Positions 17,104 to 24,368 of a stretch of DNA of 64,000 bases are shown here, piece after piece. The stretch is from JAFKKS01 sp050187875 (GTDB lineage Bacteria > Pseudomonadota > Alphaproteobacteria > Rhizobiales > Xanthobacteraceae). Each line of letters opens with the position of its first letter. The stretch's first letter is position 1. The stretch covers positions 5,832 through 69,831 of the forward strand of contig JBFWXB010000025.1 of NCBI GenBank assembly GCA_050187875.1. The letters run 5' to 3'. A program made the position numbers and the translations under genes. The notes below the pieces were generated by a model that ran no database searches, was not told the DNA's origin, and saw nothing but the letters and a program-made list of their open reading frames with translations.

Positions 17104-17742
17104 TTAAGAATGCGCGAAGATATCCTGCTCGGCCCACCCTGCAAGGTCGAGGCGCGCCCGATTCGGCAGAAACCGAAAGCAGGCCTCGGCGAGGTCCTGG
17201 CGTCCCTCCCGCGCCAGCATCGCATCGAGCTTCTCCTTCAGCGCATGCAAGTGCAGCACGTCGGAGGCGGCGTAGGTGAGCTGCGCCTCCGTAAGGTCGC
17301 GTGCGCCCCAGTCGGACGACTGCTGATGCTTGGAGAGGTCGATGCCAAGCATTTCGCGCACGAGGTCCTTGAGACCGTGCTTGTCGGTATAGGTCCGCGT
17401 CAGCCGCGACGCGATCTTGGTGCAATAGATCGGTCCCGGCATGATGCCGAGAGCGTTGAAGAGGACAGCGACATCGAACCGCGCGAAGTGGAAGATCTTC
17501 AGCACGTTCACATCAGCCATCAGGCGCTTGAGGTTCGGCGCGTCGGCCGCGCCCGCCGGAATCTGCACGACGTCGGCGCTGCCGTCGCCGGGCGAGAGCT
17601 GCACCACGCAAAGCCGATCGCGGTGCGGATCGAGCCCCATCGTCTCCGTGTCCACCGCGACGGAGCCGGAATAACGGGAGAGATCGGGAAGATCGCCACG
17701 GTGGAGGCGAATGGTCATGCAGTCTCCGGGCTTAAGGCACAC
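17104..17742 (-). CDS. Ribonuclease D family 3'-5' exonuclease
   Basis: This is a compact 212-residue DEDDy exonuclease domain without the HRDC domains of E. coli RNase D. Visible motifs are VAVDTETMGL (Asp and Glu), KIFHFARFDVAVL (Asp) and YAASDVLHLHAL (Tyr and Asp), all four acidic metal ligands plus the tyrosine. Short forms of this kind are common in alphaproteobacteria and probably trim structured RNAs. It precedes lptC on the same strand. Confidence 0.9.
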   Translation of the reverse strand: MCLKPGDCMTIRLHRGDLPDLSRYSGSVAVDTETMGLDPHRDRLCVVQLSPGDGSADVVQIPAGAADAPNLKRLMADVNVLKIFHFARFDVAVLFNALGIMPGPIYCTKIASRLTRTYTDKHGLKDLVREMLGIDLSKHQQSSDWGARDLTEAQLTYAASDVLHLHALKEKLDAMLAREGRQDLAEACFRFLPNRARLDLAGWAEQDIFAHS

Positions 17743-17855
17743 GCGCCGCGTGCGGCGACGCGTGTACCAAGCCCGTGTTCGTTTCGTCCGTCAAGCGCGC
17801 GGCGTGGGCTTGTCCCCCAGGTCAAATCCCGAGAGGTGGCCGCGCCCATCGCCCC

Positions 17856-18224
17856 TCAATAGGCGTCGTCCGGGTCCACCGGGACCGGAGGCCGCGGCGG
17901 CGCATCATATGGTTCGACCTCTTCATCATACTCCCGGTGGCCATAGCGGTCGGCGCGGCCCTCGTCGCAATCCTGGATGCGGCGGGTGCGCTCGTAACCA
18001 TCCGGATCGACGCTGCGCCGCACGATGTAGCGGCACTCGCCGTCGTCCTGCACTTCGACATGCCGGCGCTGTGCATAAACGGGCCCTTCGGCCGGCACGG
18101 CGTAACGCGGCGGCGGATAATAGGCGTCGCCCGGCGCGATATCGGCGGCTGCAGCCGGACCGATAAGGCCGAACAACCCGAAGGCTGCCGCTCCCAGAAT
18201 TCCCAAACGCTGACAGTTGCGCAT
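17856..18224 (-). CDS. Secreted hypothetical protein, Pro/Asp/Tyr-rich
   Basis: This 122-residue protein has a clear signal peptide (GILGAAAFGLFGLIGPAAAA). The mature region is acidic and rich in Pro, Tyr and Arg (YYPPPRY, CRYIVRRSVDPDGYERTRRIQDCDEG, PPRPPVPVDPDD), with two cysteines that could form a disulfide. The ATG at 18224 follows AGGTGAAGC; a start 15 codons upstream is less likely because the signal peptide begins at the chosen Met. No family was recognised. Confidence 0.7.
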   Translation of the reverse strand: MRNCQRLGILGAAAFGLFGLIGPAAAADIAPGDAYYPPPRYAVPAEGPVYAQRRHVEVQDDGECRYIVRRSVDPDGYERTRRIQDCDEGRADRYGHREYDEEVEPYDAPPRPPVPVDPDDAY

Positions 18225-18416
18225 CAGAGCTTCACCTTTGTGTTCGTTCGACGCTGATATGCTCGACACCCATTCTGGCGGTTTCGTGCACGCATCACGG
18301 CTGAAACAAGCCGGGAGCGGGCTTTGTTCCTGATGGTTTCGCGCCTATTGAAAGGCGGAACGGCGGATAACGCTTCGTAGAGCCTCCGGCTCTATCGGAA
18401 GGGCGGCTGGCGGCCC

Positions 18417-19571
18417 ATGACTGGACCCGTGACCCAAGGTTTGACCCACACGCCGCAGGAAACATCGGCGGATGCGCGTCCCGGCTACGGGGAAGGGGTG
18501 GGTGGGCCATGGCGGGGCCGCGCCCGTCTGCGCCGGCTCTTGGCGCCGCTCGTTATCGGCTTATGCGCGACCAGTATCTTCATTCTCGACACGGTGACGG
18601 AGCTGGAGATCGCGGCGGCCGTCCTTTACGTCGCCGTGGTTCTCATGGCGGTTCGCGTCTATGCGGCGCGCGGCGTCGTCATCGTCAGCGCCGGGTGCGT
18701 CGTCCTGACGATTCTAAGCCATCTGGTTTCACCGGGCGAAGGATTCCGCCTCACCGCTCTCGCCAATTGCGTGCTCAGCGTCGCGGCGATCGTTGTCACC
18801 GCGGTGCTTGCGCTGCGCAACCAGGCGGCCTTCGCGGCGCTGCATCAGGCGCGCGCGCAGCTCGCGCATGTCAATCGCCTGAACACGCTGGGCGAACTCA
18901 CCGCCGCCATCGCCCATGAGGTCAACCAGCCGCTCGCCGGCGTCGTCACCAATGCCAATGCCTGCCTGCGCTGGCTCGCCGGCGGCCCGCAGAATACCGG
19001 CGAGGTGCGCGCGGCGACGGAGCGCATTATCAGCGACGGCAATCGCGCCAGCGCCGTGATCCAGCGCATCCGGGCGCTCGCGCGCAATGCGCCGCTGCAG
19101 CGCATCTGGCTCGACATGAACGCGATCGTCGTCGAGGTCGATGCGCTGGTGCGCCACGAACTGGCGCAGCAGCATGTCCTCCTGCATCTGCAGCTCGACG
19201 ACGCCTTGCCGCGCGTCTATGGCGACCGCGTGCAGCTGCAGCAGGTCGTCCTCAATCTGGTCATGAACGCGATCGAGGCGGTCGCGCGAACCGGGCAGGG
19301 TGGCGGTGAAATCGTCGTCAGCACGGAACGCGCCGGGCGCGAAGGCCTGCGCGTCGTCGTGCGCGATAATGGGCCGGGCTTTGCACAAGCGGACATCGAG
19401 AAGTTGTTCGAGGCGTTCTTCACGACCAAAGCCGGCGGGATGGGGATGGGGCTTGCGATCTGCCGCACGATCATCGAAGCGCATGGCGGCGCCCTTTCGG
19501 CGCGCGCCAACACGCCGCGCGGCGCCGTATTCATTTTCAGCTTGCCGGCGGGCGCGGAGGATAAGACGTGA
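18417..19571 (+). CDS. Membrane sensor histidine kinase
   Basis: This 384-residue kinase has about four hydrophobic helices in residues 45-140 (LLAPLVIGLCATSIFILDT, LEIAAAVLYVAVVLMAV, GVVIVSAGCVVLTILSHL, NCVLSVAAIVVTAVLAL) and no PAS or HAMP domain. The HisKA domain carries the phospho-acceptor His167 in AIAHEVNQPLAG. The HATPase domain shows VVLNLVMNAIEA, DNGPGF and KAGGMGMGLAICRTI. It overlaps the next regulator gene by four bases, so the two form a cognate pair. The input signal is unknown, and an integral membrane sensor region is inferred. Confidence 0.92.
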   Translation: MTGPVTQGLTHTPQETSADARPGYGEGVGGPWRGRARLRRLLAPLVIGLCATSIFILDTVTELEIAAAVLYVAVVLMAVRVYAARGVVIVSAGCVVLTILSHLVSPGEGFRLTALANCVLSVAAIVVTAVLALRNQAAFAALHQARAQLAHVNRLNTLGELTAAIAHEVNQPLAGVVTNANACLRWLAGGPQNTGEVRAATERIISDGNRASAVIQRIRALARNAPLQRIWLDMNAIVVEVDALVRHELAQQHVLLHLQLDDALPRVYGDRVQLQQVVLNLVMNAIEAVARTGQGGGEIVVSTERAGREGLRVVVRDNGPGFAQADIEKLFEAFFTTKAGGMGMGLAICRTIIEAHGGALSARANTPRGAVFIFSLPAGAEDKT

Positions 19572-20206
19572 GCGAGGCCGACGCGATCGTCTACGTCATC
19601 GATGACGACCCCTCGGTGCGCGCCGCGCTCGATGGCTTGCTGCGCTCGGTTGCGCTGCGGGTGCGCACGTTCGGATCGGCGCAGGAATTCCTTGCGGCCC
19701 CCCGCGAGGAGGCGCCGGGCTGCATCGTTCTTGACGTGCGTCTGCCGGGCGCAAGCGGGCTCGAATTCCAGCGCATGCTCGGCGCGGCGGGAATCTCTCT
19801 GCCGGTCATCTTCATCACCGGGCATGGCGACATCCCGATGTCCGTGCAGGCGATGCGCGAGGGAGCGATCGAGTTCCTGACAAAGCCGTTCCGCGATCAG
19901 GACCTGCTCGACGCGATCCATGACGGCTTGGGGCGGGACGCTGTCCGGCTGCGTGAGGTGGCGGCGCACGATGGCCTTGCGCGTCGCTTCGCGACGCTGA
20001 CGCCGCGCGAGCGCGCGGTGATGGCGCTCGTGATCGCCGGGCAGCTCAACAAGCAGATCGCCGCCGCCCTGTCGCTGAGCGAGGTCACGGTGAAGGCCCA
20101 TCGCGGGCAGGTGATGCGCAAGATGGAGGCGCGCTCTCTCGCCGATCTCGTGCGCATGGGCGACGCGCTTGGCGCATTGAACGGCGGCGCCGATACCAAG
20201 GTATAG
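19568..20206 (+). CDS. FixJ/NarL-type response regulator
   Basis: This 212-residue regulator has an N-terminal receiver (about 1-120; Asp56 in IVLDVRLPGASGL, ITGHGDIPM, FLTKPFRDQDL) and a C-terminal LuxR-type HTH (LTPRERAVMALVIAGQLNKQ, LSLSEVTVKAHRGQVMRKM). The TGHGD and TKPF segments are characteristic of the FixJ branch. The gene overlaps the kinase by ATGA and is presumably phosphorylated by it. It is unrelated to nitrogen fixation unless other evidence appears. Confidence 0.93.
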   Translation: MSEADAIVYVIDDDPSVRAALDGLLRSVALRVRTFGSAQEFLAAPREEAPGCIVLDVRLPGASGLEFQRMLGAAGISLPVIFITGHGDIPMSVQAMREGAIEFLTKPFRDQDLLDAIHDGLGRDAVRLREVAAHDGLARRFATLTPRERAVMALVIAGQLNKQIAAALSLSEVTVKAHRGQVMRKMEARSLADLVRMGDALGALNGGADTKV

Positions 20207-20308
20207 GCCGGCGATATCTTTTGACTACGGAGAGACACGCTCGCGCAATAGCGATGCGCGGCGCAGTGCGTCAGGGTGGCTCGCGTAAAATCCGCGGCCC
20301 GCGAGTGC

Positions 20309-20707
20309 ATGATGCTGAGCAAACCCGCCATTTCCATCGTCGACGACGACCATTCGGTCCGCGAAGCGACCGTCGGCCTCATGCGCGCGATGGGCTTCAT
20401 CGCCAAGGCGTTTCCCTCGGCGCAGGAGTTCCTGCAATCGAGCCGGATGCAGCTTACGACCTGCCTCATCGCGGACGTGCGCATGCCGACGATGAACGGC
20501 CTCGAGCTCTACGCGCGCCTCGTCGCCGCCGGACGGCCGATCCCGACCATCCTGATGACGGCGTTTCCCGACGAGCGGCTGCGGGCGCAGGCGCTCAATT
20601 CCGGCGTGATCCGCTTCCTGACCAAGCCCTTCAGCGAGGAGGAGCTTTTGGCCGGCATCAACGCGGCGGTCGAGCGCAAGCCCCTGTCTCCCGTCTGGGC
20701 GGACTAG
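20309..20707 (+). CDS. Single-domain response regulator (CheY-like)
   Basis: About 132 residues, a receiver alone: SIVDDDHSVREA, phospho-acceptor in LIADVRMPTMNGLEL (Asp56), LMTAFPDE and FLTKPFSEEELL. There is no output domain. It resembles the receiver of FixJ-like proteins and sits about 100 bases after the two-domain regulator on the same strand. Possible starts are ATG 20309, ATG 20312 and GTG 20276; the first is used here. A role as phosphate sink or competitor for the upstream kinase is an inference from position only. Confidence 0.88.
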   Translation: MMLSKPAISIVDDDHSVREATVGLMRAMGFIAKAFPSAQEFLQSSRMQLTTCLIADVRMPTMNGLELYARLVAAGRPIPTILMTAFPDERLRAQALNSGVIRFLTKPFSEEELLAGINAAVERKPLSPVWAD

Positions 20708-20740
20708 GTTCGCATCACGGTTAACGTGGCGGTGTGCGCG

Positions 20741-20755
20741 TGGCACGCGCTTTGC
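20741..20755 (+). promoter_or_regulatory. Sigma-54 (-24/-12) promoter for the PilZ gene
   Basis: TGGCACG-CGCT-TTGC matches the RpoN consensus TGGCACGnnnnTTGC at every fixed position, with the GG and GC dinucleotides 12 bases apart. The expected start is about 20766, some 36 bases before the PilZ ATG. An imperfect palindrome, TTTTCGTCGATG / CATCGAACGAAAA (20757-20789), overlaps the start site. Confidence 0.8.
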
Positions 20756-20801
20756 CTTTTCGTCGATGTAAAGTTGCATCGAACGAAAAGGAAAAACACT
20801 C

Positions 20802-21161
20802 ATGCACGAGCGCCGGAAAACACACCGGGCCAGGACGTTCTATGGGGGCGTCATCGCTTTCAACAAACGCCAATCGACGATGGATTGCACCGTGCGAAAT
20901 TTTACCGACGACGGGGCGATGCTCGCTTTCCATAACACCGCGACAATTCCCGACGACATCGACCTGACGATCGCGCAGAAGGAGCGCAGCTTCCGCGCGC
21001 GTGTCATCTGGCGACAGGCAGGCGCGGCGGGTGTCTATTTCCTGGACAATAGTGTCCCGGCTGCGCCAGTTCCGCTCGACTGGGCCCGGCGGCTGCGCAA
21101 ATGCGAGGAAGATCGCGCGGCGCTACGGCGGCGGGTCGAGGACCTGAGCACGGCAGGGTAA
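20802..21161 (+). CDS. PilZ domain protein
   Basis: This 119-residue protein has the c-di-GMP-binding signature of PilZ domains: an N-terminal arginine cluster (HERRKTHRAR) and DxSxxG-like NFTDDGAML. The following beta strands include RSFRARVIWRQAGAAGVYF, and a charged C-terminal helix (RLRKCEEDRAALRRRVEDL) may be a coiled coil. It is the last gene of the kinase/regulator cluster but has its own sigma-54 promoter. A ribosome site GGAAAAACACTC precedes the ATG. It probably responds to c-di-GMP; the output target is unknown. Confidence 0.85.
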   Translation: MHERRKTHRARTFYGGVIAFNKRQSTMDCTVRNFTDDGAMLAFHNTATIPDDIDLTIAQKERSFRARVIWRQAGAAGVYFLDNSVPAAPVPLDWARRLRKCEEDRAALRRRVEDLSTAG

Positions 21162-21204
21162 GGAACGCCTCGCGTTGGCGCGGCTACAGTCGCGCCGAAA
21201 AAGA

Positions 21205-21289
21205 TGGTGCCCAGAAGAGGACTCGAACCTCCACGGCTTTCACCACTGGTACCTGAAACCAGCGCGTCTACCAATTCCGCCATCTGGGC
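21205..21289 (-). tRNA. tRNA-Leu, anticodon CAG
   Basis: The 85-nt gene reads GCCCAGA at the 5' end and TCTGGGC-A-CCA at the 3' end, giving a 7-bp acceptor stem and an encoded CCA. The anticodon arm CTGGT-TTCAGGT-ACCAG gives CAG. The D-loop GAATTGGTAGAC, a long variable arm and the T arm GGTTCGAGTCC identify a class II leucine tRNA. Confidence 0.97.
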
Positions 21290-21299
21290 AGCGGGCCAC

Positions 21300-21328
21300 A
21301 CATAGGGGTGTGGCTTTTGTCTTGTCAA
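21300..21328 (-). promoter_or_regulatory. Housekeeping promoter of tRNA-Leu
   Basis: On the minus strand TTGACA (21323-21328) is followed after 17 bases by CTATGT (21300-21305), placing the start site just upstream of the mature tRNA 5' end at 21289. The -10 lies within the inverted repeat CCACACCCCTATGTGTGG. Confidence 0.75.
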
Positions 21329-21425
21329 CGCTCCGGACAAAGCCGGAATGCGCTATACAGGGCCGGATCGGTCTTGTATTGCCGCTGCGGCGCCGTGGCG
21401 GCGTCCGATCTGCGCTTCGGGACAC

Positions 21426-22601
21426 ATGATGGTTTCGCAATCCAATCTCGACACCCTGATCACGGTTTTCGGCGGCTCCGGATTCTTGGGGCGCCACCTG
21501 ATCCGTGCGCTCGCCCGGCAGGGCTATCGCATCCGCGTCGGCGTGCGCCGGCCCGACCTCGCCGGCGACCTGCAGCCGCTCGGCCGGGTCGGACAGGTCG
21601 CCGCCGTGCAGGCGAATATCCGCCATCCGGAATCGGTCGCGGCGGCGGTGCGGGACGCGCATGTCGTCATCAATCTCGTCGGCATCATGTTCGAGCGCGG
21701 CCGCCAGCGCTTCGACGCGGTGCAGGCGCAAGGAGCGGCGAATGTGGCGCAGGCCGCGGCAGCCGTCGGAGCGCGCATGATCCAGGTCTCGGCGATCGGC
21801 GCCGACCCGGACTCGCCCTCGCATTATGCGCGCAGCAAAGCGGCCGGCGAGGCGGCGGTGCGCGAGGCGGTGCCGGACGCCGTGATTGTCCGCCCCTCGT
21901 TCCTATTCGGGCCGGAGGACGACTTCTTCAACCGCTTCGCGGCCATGGCGCGCATGTCCCCGTTCCTACCGCTCGTGGGCGGCGGCGCAATCCGCTGCCA
22001 GCCCGTTTATGTCGGCGACGTCGCCGCCGCCATCGCCACCGCCGTCGAAGGGCGCGCGCGGCCGGGCACGACCTATGAGCTCGGCGGGCCGGACGTGAAG
22101 ACGTTCCGCGAATTGATGGAATTCATCCTTGCGACCATCGGGCGCCGGCGCCTGCTGCTCCCCATTCCGTTCGCCTTGGCGCGGTTGCAGGCGCAAGTTC
22201 TGCAATTTTTGCCGAAGCCGCCGCTGACCCCGGATCAGGTCGCGCTCCTGCATCTCGACAATGTCGTGTCGGAGGCGGCGGAGGGCGATGGGCGCACGCT
22301 CGCGGGGCTCGGCATTTCCCCACCCGCGAGGGCGGCGGTGATCCCGAGCTCCCTGGGGCGCTTCCGCAAGGCGGGGCAGTTCAGCCGGGTGGCGGTGTAC
22401 GCACCACCGCCGATCCTTCTCCCTCCCCGGAGGGGAGGGTGGCTCCGAACGAGCGGAGCGAGTGAGGAGACGGGTGGGGTAATCTTGCAGCTTGTCCCCA
22501 CCCGGCCGACGCTGCGCGTCGTCCACCCTCCCCTCCGGGGAGGGACGAGCGAACTCATCCCATCAACGCGAGGCTCACGAGCCCGAGCGCGCCGACGATG
22601 A
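21426..22601 (+). CDS. NDUFA9-like NAD(P)-binding protein with repeat-derived tail
   Basis: This atypical short-chain dehydrogenase belongs to the complex I NDUFA9-like group. The N-terminal nucleotide-binding motif is VFGGSGFLGRHLIRAL. VINLVGIMFERG, the catalytic-site region SHYARSKAAGEAAVREA and VIVRPSFLFGPEDDFFNRFA follow the family pattern. The family core ends near RFRKAGQFSRV (about residue 320). The last 65 or so residues are translated from a family A repeat (22421-22545) and overlap the 3' end of uppP on the other strand by 47 bases. The start is ATG 21426 or 21429. In the family such proteins assist complex I or bind quinone-pathway enzymes; the role here is inferred. Confidence 0.85.
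   Translation: MMVSQSNLDTLITVFGGSGFLGRHLIRALARQGYRIRVGVRRPDLAGDLQPLGRVGQVAAVQANIRHPESVAAAVRDAHVVINLVGIMFERGRQRFDAVQAQGAANVAQAAAAVGARMIQVSAIGADPDSPSHYARSKAAGEAAVREAVPDAVIVRPSFLFGPEDDFFNRFAAMARMSPFLPLVGGGAIRCQPVYVGDVAAAIATAVEGRARPGTTYELGGPDVKTFRELMEFILATIGRRRLLLPIPFALARLQAQVLQFLPKPPLTPDQVALLHLDNVVSEAAEGDGRTLAGLGISPPARAAVIPSSLGRFRKAGQFSRVAVYAPPPILLPPRRGGWLRTSGASEETGGVILQLVPTRPTLRVVHPPLRGGTSELIPSTRGSRARARRR
22421..22545. repeat. Large palindromic repeat, family A (copy 2), translated
   Basis: This is the reverse complement, with few differences, of the element at 2548-2673: CCCTCCCCGGAGGGGAGGG ... CCCTCCCCTCCGGGGAGGG with the inner segment GCGGAGCGAGTGAGGAGACG. It lies inside the 3' part of the NDUFA9-like reading frame, between that gene and convergent uppP. 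Confidence 0.9.
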
Positions 22602-23361
22602 TGCGCCACCAGGCGAACAACCCGAAGCCGTGACGCGAGACGTAATCGAGGAACGTCTTCACCACGATCCAGCCCGCGATGAAGGAGGTGACGAAGCCGA
22701 CCGCGACGAGCGCGAGGTTGGCGTTCCCCATCCCGTGCCAGTCCTTGTAGAGCGCGAAGACGAAGGCCCCGACCATGGTCGGCATCGCGAGATAGAAGGA
22801 GAACTCGGCCGCTGCGCGCCGGTCGGCGCCGAAGAGCATCGCGGCGACGATGGTCGCGCCGGCGCGCGAGACGCCCGGGATCATCGAGACGCATTGGGCG
22901 ACGCCGATCCACAGATACACCATCAGCGGAAAGCGCGTCGCGTCGTGATGCTTCGGCTTGAGGTCCATGCGGTCGACCCACATCAGCACGAAGCCGCCGA
23001 TGACGAGCATCGTGCAGACAACCCAGACATTGAACAGGACCGCCTTGATGAAGCCGTAGGCAAGGGCCCCGACGACCGCCGCCGGAAGGAAGGCGATCAA
23101 GACGCCGAGAACGAAGCGCCGTGCCGCCGGGTCGCTCGGCAAGGCCATGGCGACGTTCCAGAGCCGCGCGAAATAGATCGACAGCAGCGCCAGAATGGCG
23201 CCGAGCTGGATGAGGACGGCGAAGCTCTTGCCGAAGTCGTCGTCGCTGAAGCCGAAAAAGTGCTCGACCAGGAGCAGATGGCCCGTGGAGGATACGGGCA
23301 GGAATTCCGTCAACCCTTCGACGACGCCAAGCACGATCGCCTTCAGGACATCAAGGATCAT
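22555..23361 (-). CDS. uppP: Undecaprenyl-diphosphatase
   Basis: UppP (BacA) recycles the C55 lipid carrier of peptidoglycan and LPS synthesis by removing the terminal phosphate of undecaprenyl diphosphate; it acts in the inner membrane. The 268-residue product begins MILDVLKAIVLGVVEGLTEFLPVSSTGHLLL, with the two family motifs (E/Q)GxTEFLPVSSTGH and, later, VSMIPGVSRAGATI. About eight hydrophobic helices are visible. The ATG at 23361 is chosen because the family N-terminus starts there; a longer frame to 23589 has no family similarity. Confidence 0.96.
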   Translation of the reverse strand: MILDVLKAIVLGVVEGLTEFLPVSSTGHLLLVEHFFGFSDDDFGKSFAVLIQLGAILALLSIYFARLWNVAMALPSDPAARRFVLGVLIAFLPAAVVGALAYGFIKAVLFNVWVVCTMLVIGGFVLMWVDRMDLKPKHHDATRFPLMVYLWIGVAQCVSMIPGVSRAGATIVAAMLFGADRRAAAEFSFYLAMPTMVGAFVFALYKDWHGMGNANLALVAVGFVTSFIAGWIVVKTFLDYVSRHGFGLFAWWRIIVGALGLVSLALMG

Positions 23362-23675
23362 TGGGGAACGCTCCGATGGAGGGGCGCGACGCGGTAGGGT
23401 CCGATTGCGGCCGGGAGAGGGCGACGGTCGAGGCGCGTTAACGAATCGGTATGCTTTGTCGCGCAGCCCTGCACAGCGGACAATGGAAACCTTTGGGAAA
23501 CCTTTGCGAAACCTTGGCGGTGGAAAACCGCCGGAGGCCGCAAGATGTCGCGAAAGGGGCGCAAACGCCCGATAGCCGCCATAGGGCACGAATCAGGCGC
23601 CGCCTTGCAATTTGACGGTAGCCACCCTTAAAGCGGGCTCCCGCGCTCCCGACGTTCGGATTTCATCCTCCCGTT
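23362..23675. other. Divergent intergenic region with three 11-bp tandem repeats
   Basis: This 314-base gap separates uppP (minus) from a glutathione transferase gene (plus). It holds GGAAACCTTTG (23485-23495), an exact copy (23496-23506) and a degenerate third copy CGAAACCTTGG (23507-23517). A hairpin GGCGGT/ACCGCC follows at 23516-23532. No gene was found. The repeats have a period near one helical turn and could be a protein-binding array. Confidence 0.6.
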
Positions 23676-24368
23676 ATGGTCAAGCTTCATCATCACCCCT
23701 TCTGCCCGCATTCACGTTTCGTGCGGCTGGTGCTCGGCGAATATGGCGCCGAGGTCGAGCTGGTGGACGAGAAGGTCTGGGAGCGCCGGGAGGCCTTTTT
23801 ACTGATGAATCCGGCGGGGACGACGCCCGTTCTTGTCGAGGAAGCAGGTCCGGCTGTGCCTGGAGCTGCGGTGATTAGCGAATATATCGACGAAACGCGC
23901 GGGCTCGGCGTCGGCGACGGGCGGCTTTTGCCCGAGGACATTGCGGCGCGCGTGGAAGTGCGGCGGCTTTCGGCCTGGTTCAACGATAAATTCTTCGCCG
24001 AGGTCAGCGAGCCGATGGTGATGGAGCGCGTCTATCGCCGCCATATGCCGGCGGAGCAGGGCGGCGGGCCGCCTGACACGGCGGCGATGCGCGCCGCGCG
24101 CAGCAATATCCGCTATCATCTCGCCTATATCGGATGGCTGATGGGTGCGCGGAACTGGCTCGCGGGCGATCGGCTGAGCTATGCCGATCTGGCGGCGGCG
24201 GCGCACCTCTCCGTGGTCGATTATCTTGGCGACGTGCCGTGGGAAGAGAACGAGGCAGCGAAGATCTGGTATGCGCGCGTGAAGTCGCGCCCGTCGTTCC
24301 GCCCGCTGCTGGCGGACGCGGTGCCGGGCGTGGCGGCGGCGAGCCACTACGCCAACCTCGACTTCTGA
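23676..24368 (+). CDS. Glutathione S-transferase family protein
   Basis: This 230-residue protein has an N-terminal thioredoxin-like domain (about 1-80: LHHHPFCPHSRFVRLVLGEYG, LLMNPAGTTPVLVEEAG, ISEYIDETRG). It continues with an all-helical C-terminal domain (about 95-225, including WLAGDRLSYADLAAAAHLSVVDYLG). The CPHS motif near residue 12 suggests a Cys- or Ser-type active site. Family members conjugate or reduce electrophiles with glutathione; the substrate is unknown. Its TGA stop overlaps the apparent CTG start of queG. Confidence 0.9.
   Translation: MVKLHHHPFCPHSRFVRLVLGEYGAEVELVDEKVWERREAFLLMNPAGTTPVLVEEAGPAVPGAAVISEYIDETRGLGVGDGRLLPEDIAARVEVRRLSAWFNDKFFAEVSEPMVMERVYRRHMPAEQGGGPPDTAAMRAARSNIRYHLAYIGWLMGARNWLAGDRLSYADLAAAAHLSVVDYLGDVPWEENEAAKIWYARVKSRPSFRPLLADAVPGVAAASHYANLDF

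Noticed and set aside
24134..24364. N-terminal extension of queG
   Set aside because: It overlaps the GST gene and shows no QueG similarity.
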